DNA from: Mercurialis annua
Taxonomy: Eukaryota > Streptophyta > Magnoliopsida > Malpighiales > Euphorbiaceae
Reading direction: 5' to 3'
Assembly: GCF_937616625.2 (NCBI RefSeq)
Contig: NC_065574.1
Span: forward strand, 1,736,001-1,800,000
Length of the DNA stretch: 64,000 nt
The translations under genes and the position numbers were made by a program. Below the pieces are notes generated by a model that was not told the DNA's origin, did not search any database, and was given only the letters and a program-made list of their open reading frames with translations. This document shows positions 47,047-58,853 of the stretch, piece after piece; within the stretch, counting starts at the first letter, position 1, and each line of letters starts with the position of its first letter.

Positions 47047-49569
47047 TGTAATACCCCAAAATATTAAATTATCTAATTGGACCACGTGTCCAGTCTAGAT
47101 TTGCCAGAGTGGCAAAATCGGAAAGTTTTCCGATGAATAAGTTTTGGTAGGTCGGCTTTGAAAAGGATTATATGCGAGGAATTTAATAATATAGTTCAAG
47201 TCTAAAGTTAGAATTAGAATTAAAAGGAAAAGTGTCAAGAAAATTTCAAAATAAAGTACAGGGACCAAAGTGGTAATTTAGCCACTTTGTGTCGAAAATG
47301 GAAATTTGTAGATTTGACGGGAAAATGTTAATATTAAGTTTTGTATTATTTATCGGATATAAATAATACGTAAAAGTAATAATTTAAGAATTTATCGATT
47401 TAGTTATGGACTAAATCGTAAGAAAGGAAAGTTTAAAAGATAAATAATAACAAACAAAAAGAACAAGGATTAAAGTGGCACTTTAGCCAAGATATATATA
47501 AGAAAGAAATTGAATCAGAGAAGGGAAGAGAGACTTCCAGAGAGAGCGAGAGTTATATCGCCGATTACGTCGTTTCGCCGCCGTTTCGCCGTTCGACGTC
47601 CGATTCAAGTGATTCAAGCGGCAATCTCTTCAGAATCGAATTCTCTATCGATATCAAACATCGTTTTAAGGTAATAATCTGAGAATTTGGTGGAAAATTC
47701 GAATATATAGCCGTTTTGGTTATAATTAGGAATTTAATGATTTTGGATCGTTTTTAGCGTTTTTGGAAAAACGAAGTTACGGGTTTTGAAGGAAATGAGG
47801 TTCTATACGTGTATGGCGGAAGATAGCATGACGGGAAGCCCGGAAACGACGTTTCCAGGAGCTGCCTCAGGTCGCACGTGGTGTGCGATCGCACACCCGT
47901 GGTGTGCGAACGCACACCTGTGATGGTGTGCGAACGCACACCCAAGGTGTGCGAACGCACACCAATGATGGTGTGCGAACGCACACCAATGATGGTGTGC
48001 GAACGCACACCCAAGGTGTGCGAACGCACACCCATGGTGTGCGGACGCACACCACCCTGTGCGGGCGTGTAATGAGTCCACGAGGGACTAAAATGAACTT
48101 TTTGCCCGAGGGGCTAAAATGGACTTTTAGCCATAAAGAAATGGGATTTTGATATTTTCAATATTAGATCCTAAAAACGATTAAGAACTCCGATTAATTA
48201 AAAAGAGATATAACAAGTATCTCGACTAAGTGTCAGGACACGACCAAAGCTAAGAATCGTATTTGGAATACGATAATGTTAACCTAAGTCGATAACTTAG
48301 GATTTAAGTATTAAGTTTACGTTTATAAATCAAGAATTCGGTAACGTGAATAGGTGAATGACGCACCGACGAGCTACCAGGCCAACGAGCTGGAATAGCT
48401 ACGAGAACGATGCATGGAGCTTACGTTATGGAATCATAATAGTGCAATTTTGGGATAGCGGTCACTGTGAGTTGCACTTTACTTTCGTGTATTATATATT
48501 AAAGTTATTTTATATAGATATATATATACTGTTTATACGCATCGCATTACATATAATTGATTGAAATGTTATATGTTTACTTAATTTCTATATACGAGAA
48601 CTAGTATGCGATCCGATGAAACTAGCTACCTATTGGGTGTCAATAGGCTGTGTGATCACCAGTATTGAGTCAGTCTAGTATGTTCGCATTGAGGAAATGA
48701 CTTGACACAGCTGTAAGCTGTTGATGAATATGAAATTTACGATTGGGTTATGATTTAGATACGCAGAGTGAACTCGGCTACGGTGTAGCCTGGAAGTCCC
48801 CGTATCTAGTGGCTGGGCCACCAGCGAGTTGGACTCGCAATTGATATTTACGATGTTGGATTGAATGTTATATGATTATTCGAGAGATGAGTCGCATGCT
48901 AGGATATTAGTTTCACACGGATCAAATACATGTTATATGTTTTATAACATTGTTTTCTTAAAATGCGATGTTGTGTCTTTAACGTAATACTGTTAGTAAA
49001 TGCAAACTCACTCAGTATTCCCCAAATACTGACCCCTCACTTTGATGTTTGCAGGTAGTGGAAGTCGGATCAGACAGATCATCTCCTTTGTGTCAACAGC
49101 CCTTTTGGCTCACACAAAGTATAAGTTTTATAGAGCTGCAGTAGTCAATAGGTGTCAGTATAAAGTTTATGATTCGATTTCAAACGGTATTTGAAAAGTA
49201 AACTCTAACAAAATTTTATAAATAAGTCATTTATAAAGGTGATGTTTTATCCGTTTGAATTGAGTACCAATTGCCTTGAGAGGAATTGGTTATGTTTGTG
49301 ATCAGAAACAGGGCGGTGCTGGATATGAGATATCGCTCGGTAAGACCCTGGTTTCTAAGGAATTGTGCTGCAAACGTTTTCAGGAAAGGGATACAATATT
49401 TCAATATTTGAATTATATTATTTAAAAAAGATGTCTGAAAACGTTTTATATATAGTAATATGTTTTAATTCGCGAAAAATTAATAACGGTTTTAGGCTTG
49501 CTACGGGTTTTGGAGCTACCACTCCCATTCCCTAGCGCCGGTCTCGGCTCAATAATTTGGGTCGTGACA
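47047..49569 (+). repeat. 3' LTR
   Basis: 2523 bp, same ends, length and internal order as the 5' LTR, with no mismatch seen in the segments compared. It ends at the GGAGG target duplication. Confidence 0.95.
47880..48053. repeat. array of eight 18-bp palindromes in the 3' LTR
   Basis: Exact positional copy (offset 6874) of the array at 41006-41179, including unit centres and linkers. Confidence 0.95.
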
Positions 49570-49727
49570 GGAGGGGTTCAATGTTTACGTTTTTATCAAG
49601 TTCAGGGGTCAAATCGGATTATTTGACAAGTTTAGAGGTTCGATAGGAGAGACGTTATGTTCAAGGGTTAGATGGGTAAAAGGGTACAAGTTCAGGGGTC
49701 AAACTATGTATTCAGCCGTGAATTTAT

Positions 49728-50751
49728 AGATCAAAGCATTCATTTGTTCGAGTTGAGATTTTAAATAATTTATCTTTTCTCAGTTTTCCTTCAGCCGGCT
49801 GGTGGAAGCGAGAAATTTGGGATATGTTTGGTGTTTCTTCCATCAATCATCCGACATCAAAATCATAAGCTTTTTCTACATCCATATGATCTACTAAAAT
49901 CGATATTTTTGAAATCAAACAAAAAAATAAAATAAATCAATTTTTTATTTAAGTTTTTACATACAATATATTAATCATGCAATGTCTATTATTTTAAAGC
50001 GTATAAAAAATCACTAAAATATCATCTTCCATCAAAACTTAATTAACCATAGCATAATTTTGAATATTAAGAGTAAAAGATTTTTTTTTTATCAAAGGCT
50101 AAAAGAAGAAAAATTATTTAAGTCCAGTAAATTATTTTAATTTTGACTTTTTAAGTTCAATAATATTTAATGCGAGTAATTAAAATGCATAAATTTTATG
50201 ATTTAATAGTATAAAAAATAATTTTAACTCTTTAAATATATAGAGTTAAATACCACAATTTATTTTACAAATTGAGTATAAAGAGTTCAACCAATGCATT
50301 TTATTTAATATTTAAACTATTTATTTAAAGACATTGGAAATATTCTCAATTTTTTTTGAATGTATGTGAAAAACTAATTCATATATTATCAATATAATTA
50401 TTTGATATTTAACAATATTATTATTAAAATTGTATATTTTTTTTGATAATTGAAAAATGGGAGTGTTTGGGGAAAAAATTAAATTTACGACCTTGACAAT
50501 TTGATGTGCAATACTTATACCATTTGAGTTACAACTCGCTTGTATTTTTAAAATTATTATATAACACTAATTAATTTGCATTGAATCAAAATCCCTCATA
50601 TTTCAAAATTATAACCAATAGAGTATGGAAATTAAGAATTTCATATTTAATTTTAGAAAATATGGACATCTAGTCAAAGTGTTTTTTTTAATGTTGCCAA
50701 AGAACCAACAACCCCTTTAAAAGGTTTATTTTCATAAATTTAGCTCATAAG
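49728..50751. other. intergenic spacer, no gene recognised
   Basis: AT-rich sequence between the MITE/retrotransposon complex and a hAT MITE; no coding region or clear repeat termini were seen. Confidence 0.4.
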
Positions 50752-51278
50752 TAGAAATGTAAACGAGTTGGACTACTCGAGAGATAATAAAAGATCGAGA
50801 TCGGCTCGAAAAATTCGAGCCGAGCTCGAGTAGCTTTATCTCGAGTCGAACTCGAGTATCAATTACTGAGACTCGTGAGGCTCGTGAGCCTAAACGGGTC
50901 TAAACGAGTTTGTTATAAAATAACAATAATAATTTTATTATCATTATATTAATTTTTTACACCTCAAAATTTAGGTATGCATCATGAAAATTAGTTAAAT
51001 TGTATAATATATAGTGAAAAATAGTTGTAATACATCAAATTTGATTTTTTTAATTATTGTTTTTATTAAATTCAACTCGAGCTCGAGTAGCTCGAATATT
51101 GTTCGAGCTCGAGCTTCAAAATTTTAGCTCGTTTGAGCTCGAGCTCGAGCTCGAGCTTGTAAAACACACTCGAGCTTCAAAATTTAAGCTCGTTCAAGTT
51201 CGAGCTCGTGCTAACACACTCGAGCTCGAGCTCAAACTTGGCCTAACTCGGGCTCGCCTCAGCCCATTTACACCCCTA
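50752..51278. mobile_element. hAT-type MITE rich in CTCGAG palindromes
   Basis: A 527-bp element with ends TAGAAATGTAAACGAGTTG and, inverted, TAGGGGTGTAAATGGGCTG, and a perfect 8-bp duplication CTCATAAG (50744-50751 and 51279-51286). Both ends carry many GAGCTCGAG/CTCGAGCTC words, particularly 51075-51235. The 79-codon ORF across them (51057-51296) is low-complexity and not a protein candidate. Confidence 0.87.
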
Positions 51279-51300
51279 CTCATAAGTCTTCGTTAAAAAA

Positions 51301-52082
51301 GAGAGGAAATTACACCATTTACCAAAAAAAATGAAAATAATTACAAAACTACATGTTGATTTTTTTCATTTACAAAAATATTAATAATATTTACAAAAGT
51401 ACAAAAAAATAAAAAATAATATCAAACATACGGTGTATATTGTGGGTATAATGTCAGTATACTAATAAACTAACATTATATCAACATTATTCCAAAATTA
51501 TACCGACATTATACATACTGAGATTTTATTAATATTAAATGGAAATTTACCAAAATTACATCAAATCGTATACTAAAAATTAAATTAATAATATACCAAA
51601 ATTATACCAACAGTATACCGAAAGTGTACACATCAAAATATACTGAAATTTTATTATTACATCAACATTACACCACATCGCATATTAAATATTAACCTAA
51701 CAATATACTGAAATTATACCAACAATATACAAATTCTCTGGTTTATTACCAACTATAGTGAAAAGTACATATAAAAAAAAATATACATGTTATCAACTAG
51801 AAAAAATATATAAAAATTTATAATCGATATACCAAAAATATACTGAAATTATACCAATAATAAACCAAATATTATTTTTAAATTATCTGATTTATAGTTT
51901 TAGTATTCCAAAATTATACCATAATTATACCGACATTATACAAATCGTACTTTTGTAATTAATTTTTATTTTTTGGTACTTTTGTAATTAATTTTAAATC
52001 AGTCGTATTTTTGTAAATAAAAAAAGTTTACTGGTACTTTTGTAAATATTTTTAAAATTTTAGGTACTTTTGTCATCGCCCC
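51301..52082. repeat. foldback element with an ATACC-rich interior
   Basis: The left arm contains TTACAAAACTAC and TTTTTTTCATTTACAAAAAT; the right arm, inverted, contains TTACAAAAGTACC and TTTTTTTATTTACAAAAATA. The interior (about 51470-51950) is built of degenerate TTATACCAACATTATACC-like units. The flanks are poly-A, so the TSD cannot be judged. From here to 52627 I see no gene. Confidence 0.5.
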
Positions 52083-52627
52083 TAAAAAAAATGGATAAAC
52101 ATTAAACATGAATCCACATGTTAGCCTAATGGTGGCATATTTTAAAAAATTTAAACTTCCGATTAAAATATTCTATGGTAAAAAAATTGTAGAGAATATC
52201 AGTTCAAATAATAATTTAACATAACTAGTTAGTATTATAGGTTTTAAAAAATTCAGTTGAAAAATTAATTATTGGTTAAATTTTTAATGAATGTTAAAAT
52301 CAAACATTTCTATCAGACAAGATTTGAATTAATTAAACAAATACAGTGTATTTTATCATATAGTATTTTTTTTTTAAATGAAAATAACATGTCCCCTGTA
52401 ACTCATGAACGTACGTGATAGAATTAATTAATTCACATTTATTAATTTGGACCAATTGGAGACAACATTATTTAATTTTTGATTATTAATCTTTAAACGT
52501 GCTTACAAGCTATGATAATTTAATTTAGAAAATTAATTAATAAAAAATTTAAATTAATCAATGTGAATTAATCAATTCCATCGTATACATTTTATAATTA
52601 ATTTTCATAAAAAATTGATTAAAAAAA

Positions 52628-52688
52628 GCTGCACCAGTCGGTTAGACCGCGGTGGTCCTTCCGATTGGGCCACCGGTTCGGTTGCAGC
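52628..52688 (+). other. GC-rich foldback, possibly tRNA-like
   Basis: 61 bp with closing arms GCTGCACC and GGTTGCAGC and an inner stem CCGCGGTGG with CCACCGG, in otherwise AT-rich DNA 180 bp upstream of the SH3 gene. On the plus strand CAGTCGGTTAGAC resembles a tRNA A box and GGTTCGGTTGC a B box, at roughly tRNA spacing. It is shorter than a true tRNA and has no normal anticodon loop, so it could be a SINE head or simply a hairpin. Confidence 0.3.
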
Positions 52689-52865
52689 GCATCTCTAATT
52701 TGAAATATACACAAAATAAATTTTCTTGACAAACTACAAGAAAGTGCCCAACAACACCACATTTTACCTCTCTTTTCTTGGTCATACCTCCAAAAATTAA
52801 ACAAAATCAAATCAAATCTAACAATTTAAACAAAAAAATTAGTGAAAATCGTCCATCGAATTTGA

Positions 52866-55800
52866 ATGGATGCAATAAGAAAACAAGCTACAAAGCTTCG
52901 AGAACAAGTCGCTAAGCAACAGCAGGTGACTCCTCATAATTTCAATTTATTAGATCCGAAGCTGTGCAACTTTTCATTATTTAGCTCAATTTTTTTGTCA
53001 GGTTTCGAATTTTTCTGCTTGTAGTGTGTGATTTCGTAGTTTTTTAGTGTATGATTAGAGCCGTTTTTGTAATGTATTTTGATTAGTATTCAGATTTTGA
53101 CCTTGTTAGCTTTATAGGTTTAGTATCTGATTAAATTGATGTTTGATTCATTTTTAGTTTGGTAGTTCAGTTAAGTATAGATGATGTTCAAGCTATATTG
53201 GAATTGTTAATGGAGAAGTGAATTTTATTTCTGTATTTGTGTTTCTTTTTTAAGTTTCAAGAGAGGCTATCTATGTTGTTTGCAGTGCGGTTTTACGATT
53301 CTGCTATGATTGTTGTGTTCGTATAGTTATTCGTAATGCTGTGATTTGATTTACTGTTTGCCGATGTTGTTTGTGGAATGCTGGTTGTGTTTGTGTAATT
53401 TGACTTTTACGTGTTAGTCTTAAGCTCTATGTCGTTTGTTGATTCAATTGTTTGATGCATTGTCGTTAGTTTTATTAGGTATTAGCTTTTTATGTTTGAA
53501 TTTTCGGCATTAGTTATGTTTAGTATTTTTTCCTTAAATGTGGAGGTGTTCTGATTACCTTGGATGTTATTACAGGCTGTTTTCAAACAGTTTGGGGCAG
53601 GCGGATATGGAGGCTCAGACAGTGTTGTTACTGATGAAGCAGAACTCCATCAGCATCAGAAACTTGAGAAGCTTTACATTTCAACACGTGCTGGAAAGGT
53701 TGATTAATCCTTCTCGTGCTTCTTTTTTCTATATTTCTTTTGTTTAGTGCTTAAACTTAAGATTGTTGAATTTTCATTTTTCAGCATTTCCAAAGGGATA
53801 TTGTTCGTGGTGTTGAAGGCTATATTGTCACAGGATCAAAACAAGTTGAGATAGGTGACTTGACGAAAGCTTTGATGGATTTTCACATTAATCTTCTCTG
53901 AATTTTATGGATGAGTTCTTACTTATATTCACTTTATTTTCTGACCAGGAACAAAATTATCAGAGGATAGCAGGAAATATGGTGCAGAAAATACATGTAC
54001 TAGTGGTAATACATTATCGAAGGCTGCATTAAATTGTGGACGTGCTCGTGCTCAAATGGAGAAGGAACGTGGTAATCTGCTTAAAGCTCTTGGTACACAG
54101 GTCTGATTGATAATTTGTTTTATTTGTTTTGGAACATTGTTGGCTACAGCATGTCTTGTAATTCTGTTGTAACATTCTTTCTTGTATTCTTAAACAAGTT
54201 TGTATAATTAAATCTACATTCTACAAGCATATAGATTGTAGTAACCTCTGGTTCCTGACTGACTCAAGCTCCATTTTTGTGAAAAAATCCCGCCACCATC
54301 TCCTAAAAATCTTAACTTAGCATTACTTACTTGGATTAGCCCTTTCTAAGAAAAAATTTTGAGTGGAAGTCTCGACCATTTGTAGTAGAAATTATGAGGA
54401 TCTCATTAGTATGCCTCTTACTGCCTTTTAGCTTAAATTTTGTCCACTGGGGAAGAAATAGAAGGTTTTATGGAGACGGTGTGTAGTAGCTGGCGTTTTT
54501 CCCTTTGTACGGAAATTGGGGTCAAATCTTGCATGTAAAGCTATGAACATGTCTGATTGGAGCCATTATAAGAGCATGCTAATTTATTTCCAAAAGATTT
54601 TAACATGTTCCAATCTATAAATACTACGAACTTTTGGGGATTTTGTTCATATGCTACCACATTTAGATACAAACTGTAAATTAGTTAAGTAGGTAGCTAT
54701 GTTCTTAAATGTCAATTGTATGACATTTTACCTGTATGTTTGTAGTCATTATATAGCAGATTCGTACAATAACAATCTCAAAAAAAGATTATTGATTATT
54801 AAGTAGAATTGATTTCCTTTGGCATCATTCAATGAGAAGTCTTTGAATGTTCCCTACAAACATTTCTAACTTGTCTAGTCCACTGTCCTTCTTATTTAAG
54901 TAGGCTGGTAGCCTTTTACTCCACCATAACAATCAATCACTTGTATTTTATCCGACATAATTCTCCATGAATGACCTTATTTTGTTTCATTTAGCTTCAT
55001 GGATTGATTCTGTTACATTTGCTTTGACTTGATCATTAACATAATTTTTTCACCATCTTGTCATTAATCATAGGCCTCCCTGTTAGGCGTGTGATAGATT
55101 GTTCAACTTTTTTATTGCTAGGTTGCAGAACCCTTAAGAGCAATGGTTATGGGAGCTCCACTAGAAGATGCTAGACATCTTGCCCAACGTTATGATAGAA
55201 TGCGACAAGAAGCAGAAGCTCAGGTAATACGCTCTTAATGGAAGGTTTTGTAATTCAATGAGCATTATGTAGACATATAAATTAGATGTTTCCTGAGTGG
55301 CTCAGTTCAATGGTCCATTCAATCATACCATTAATGTTTGATTTAATATTTTTCAAAATTATTTAGTTACATTCCTGCCGAACCTAGACAGGCTATAGAA
55401 GTTTCCAAACGCCAGGCAAGAGTGAGAGAAATGCCAGGAAGTCCTGAGCTTGCTATGAAATTGGAAGCTGCTGAATCAAAACTGCAAGACCTCAAGTCGA
55501 ACATGGCAGTATTAGGGAAGGAAGCTAATGCAGCAATGGCGGCCGTTGAAGCTCAGCAACAGAGGTTGACTCTCCAACGACTTATTGCTATGGTAAGTAC
55601 TTAGTAAAACCCTGTTTCTCTCATGGTTCATGTGAGTAATGGTAAAGTTTGTAGGCACTCAGATCTAGATGTTTATATCATTTATTTCATACTTTAAAGG
55701 TTGAAGCAGAACGTGCTTATCATCAGAGAGTTCTTCAGATACTTGATCAACTGGAAAGTGAGGTATGTAATCATGTTATCCTATTATTCTCTCATCAACC

Positions 55801-56448
55801 CAAACCTATTATAAGTTAAATTCCAATTCGACGATATTACCTTTCCTAGTTGTTTATGGAAGTGATGCTATGCTTCTTGCTATTATTAGATGATATCCGA
55901 ACGACAAAGGATTGAAGCACCTCCTCCACCAAGCATGGAGAATAGCATGTCGCCTCCACCTTCATATGAGGAAGTAAATGGTGTATACGCCTCTCAATCA
56001 CAAAATGGCTCAACGGATGGCATGGGTTACTTTTTGGGGGAGGTTAGTATAGTAACCTTGCTCATTCTGTTATTATAATTTTCCGCTCATAAGATAAGAA
56101 AATGGGGTATTTACTTAATTCCTGAACTATCTTCTCTCCCTGTAGGTCGTGCATACTTATCAAGCGGAATCTGATGTGGAGCTAACTTTATCGGTTGGTG
56201 ATTACATCGTTGTTCGAAAGGTCCGGAGTAATCTAACATAGTACTCTTAGATGTCTGCGATGTTCAATCATTTTCTGCAAGGAATAAATTAAATGCAAGA
56301 ATGTTTGAATTCTGCTGTGTGTTCTTAACAGGTGACGAACAGTGGCTGGGCGGAAGGAGAATGCAAAGGGAAAGCGGGTTGGTTTCCATTCGGATACGTT
56401 GAGAGAAGGGAGCGAGTTTTAGCGAGCAAAATAGCTGAAGTTTTTTAG
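52866..56448 (+). CDS. SH3P2: SH3 domain-containing protein, SH3P2-like
   Basis: 371 residues from ten exons (52866-52925, 53576-53698, 53785-53854, 53949-54100, 55122-55223, 55392-55592, 55700-55762, 55890-56042, 56146-56220, 56332-56448), all GT-AG. MDAIRKQATKLREQV and YISTRAGKHFQRDIVRGVEG open a BAR-like helical region (to about residue 257). A Pro-rich linker APPPP...PPPSYEE follows, then an SH3 domain (about 306-360) with GWAEGECKGKAGWFP. The order and wording match Arabidopsis SH3P1-3, best SH3P2, which bind membranes and act in clathrin-coated vesicle traffic, cell-plate formation and autophagosome formation. Those functions are from the family; here the domains are seen. Introns 1 and 4 are the longest (0.65 and 1.0 kb). 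Confidence 0.95.
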
Positions 56449-58348
56449 AGGATTCTGCTGGATTGCTAAGATTTTGTAAGCTTGGTTTGATGTACACATA
56501 CTCAAAATGTAGAGCATGCATGGTTAGAGTTAAAATGCCATACTTTGCTCCTTGTGATATAGATGGCAACATTGCTTGTGTTGCTGTTGATATATATGAA
56601 TGTATTCTTTGTTGATTTTTGGTTAAACTCATGTAAAAGTCTTTATACTATTTGCTTTTATTTTATTCGGTCATTATTAAATTTTTTAATTTTAAAGAGT
56701 TCTTTTACTGCTAATTTTATGGATTTGTGGTTCTTTTTTGGCAAAATTATAGAAAATGTTATTTCATTCAAATCAAAATGACGACATTTCATGCAAAAAG
56801 GGACCGTGAGCACCTAAAATTAACAGTCAATAAACTTTTTAAAACTGAAAAGTTGTAAAGATTAGGTAAATTAAAAGTTAATAGTACATGGGCGTTGAAT
56901 GGGTTAAGCCTCGATTTTTTATTCAAGTATGTGATCAAAGTTTTTGACCTATACTGTGGATTTAGTGAAATAATGATTGGAGAAATTGTTTTTCTCGTGC
57001 TGTTAAGCAAGTCATCTAATTGCTCTTTTATCCAAAAGTCGGATTTTAAAATTTAGTTACAATAGAAGAAATTGTGAAAATAATAAAAACCAATACTATA
57101 TTTGAACTTAGAGGGATGGATATTTATTTAATTTTTAGTTAATAAATTAAATGAAACAGAATTTTATCATCATTTAATTATTTATAATACCTTTTATTTT
57201 CCTTTTATTTTCATGTATATTATAATTAAGTTAACATCTCATATTATTAGTCATGAAGCAGAACTATAGTGTAGCGTTGTGCCATGATGTCAAACGTATT
57301 GTGTGTCAAAATGTAATGCATTTCTTTTTCAATCCTATAAAGCTATTTGATTCATTCCATGTTTGGTTCGTAAAATAAAATACATATAGATTAGAACAAC
57401 TATTTCTAAAGATGTACTACAACTGAGATAAATTTATTCGTCTTTTTATATTTAATTCTTTCAAATTGAGTCCTTCCACTTTTATTTTATTAAAAGTAAA
57501 TTCTTCAATCGATCTTTTTTCTATTTGACTGGACATTGCCAATATATTTTATAACAAAAAGACCTAATATCTATAAAATCAAAAATATACCAACTCAGTG
57601 TATACACAATTGTAATGGAAAAGTGCAATTTTATATGTATTTTGCTAAATTTTTTAGTTCTAAGTTGGTATAGTTTGTTAACCTAAACACCTACCTATCC
57701 ATGGCATGTTAATTTATTCCTTCTTTAATCCCATTAATATATTCCAATAAATCATATCTAGATATATTAGGGGGAACTTCACTTCATATAGTCCAAACTT
57801 CAGCTTTTTCTTTTTAAAATTTAAAAAGAGAGAAGGTATTTAAATCATATTTGATTCGAGATGAATTTTTAAAACTATTACTGTAATACCAGTCTCATAC
57901 ATGATAATCTTTTTTTAATGTCACCAAAACAAGTCATATAATCAGACTTACTATTGTCCTTAGGAGTTCAAGTTATCTTTTGAATTAGTTTGACAATTAA
58001 AATTTTGATATTCTTTCCTTTTTAGGAGTTCAAACCATAGGGACTTCCTTTTATTTTCCTTCTTAAGACGATGAAGTCTTAATTAGCATAAAATATCAAT
58101 TAAGGACAAGTTCAAAACTTTAAACGAAACAACTCTTAAGTTGATTAATTTGTTTTGTTTCACCCGTTCAGCTAAGATTTGCATAAAATGATTGGAGTTA
58201 AGCATAAATTGGAATTAATGTTGTAGGAAATTGGACAATTTAGAATTGAAAAAGTAAAACACGTCAAAAATATCTATTTTGCAGGTGTTTTTATTCATCC
58301 TAAATATATTTTTATCCAAAATCACGAGTTTGATCTTATTTAATCTTT
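56449..58348. other. intergenic spacer after the SH3 gene
   Basis: The first 150-200 bases are probably the 3' UTR of the SH3 gene. The remainder is AT-rich with only short ORFs; no gene or clear transposon ends were seen. Confidence 0.4.
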
Positions 58349-58853
58349 GGCCTAATGTCAAAAAAAACCCCCGACCTTTTAGCCCCTTTTCAATCATACA
58401 CTGACGTTGACATTTTGTCAATTTTACCTTATTTTGCATTTTTGTGTTTCAATTGTACCCTGAAAAATTAAATTAACGTCTTTTGTGTTTGGAAATTTGT
58501 TTAAAACATTCTCCATGTCTCGCATATATTAATTGTATATTTTAAAAATTTATTTAAATTTAGTTAAAATTAATTAAGAATTTAAATTAGTGTTAATTTG
58601 ATTATGGTTTTTAGTTAGTTTTTAAAATAAAGGACTTATTTGTACTTTTTTGAATAAAAAATAATTTAATTTCATGTTTAGACTTAATTAATTGAATGAT
58701 TTCATCATTTAAGTAAAAAAATTAACAAAAATTAAAATATTGGGATACAATTGAAAACGGAAAATTCAAAAGTGGGTAAAATTGACAAATTTTCAACGTC
58801 GGGATGAAATTGAAAAAAAGTTTAAAGGTGAAGGGTTTTTGAGTGATTAAACC
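58349..58853. mobile_element. MULE-type MITE
   Basis: A 505-bp foldback with ends GGCCTAATGTCAAAAAAAACC and, inverted, GGTTTAATCACTCAAAAACCC, and a perfect 9-bp duplication TTAATCTTT (58340-58348 and 58854-58862). The arms share CAACGT/GACGTTG and TTTTGTCAATTTTACC blocks. It lies about 680 bp beyond the stop codon of squalene synthase. No gene is seen in 58863-59531. Confidence 0.82.

Larger units (their letters stand above)
40173..49569 (+). mobile_element. young non-autonomous LTR retrotransposon, Ty3/Gypsy chromovirus-like
   Basis: A complete 9397-bp element: two 2523-bp LTRs, a tRNA-Met-type primer site, a 4351-bp interior, a polypurine tract, and a 5-bp TSD GGAGG (40168-40172 and 49570-49574). 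LTRs start TGTAATACCCC and end GTCGTGACA. The sequence just before the 3' LTR, ATTCGAGGACGAATTTT then AAGGGGGGAAGAA, is what I recall from Tekay/Del-type chromoviruses. No ORF in the interior reaches 100 codons, so it cannot encode gag-pol and must have moved with enzymes from a relative. The interior from about 43.9 kb on is strongly purine-rich on the plus strand. I compared the LTRs in many stretches and saw no difference. Confidence 0.9.
39978..49717. mobile_element. MULE-type MITE split by an LTR retrotransposon
   Basis: The left half (39978-40172) starts GGCTTAATACATAGTTT; the right half (49575-49717) ends in the complement of GGCTGAATACATAGTTT. A perfect 10-bp duplication GTGAATTTAT flanks the pair (39968-39977 and 49718-49727). 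Joined, the MITE is about 338 bp with long arms (CTGAACTTGTACC, GAACCTCTRAACTTG and CCGATTTRACCCC blocks). Insertion of the retrotransposon separated its halves by 9.4 kb. Confidence 0.88.

Noticed and set aside
52619..52810. 63-codon minus-strand ORF upstream of the SH3 gene
   Set aside because: Spans the GC-rich hairpin and non-coding upstream DNA; no recognisable domain.
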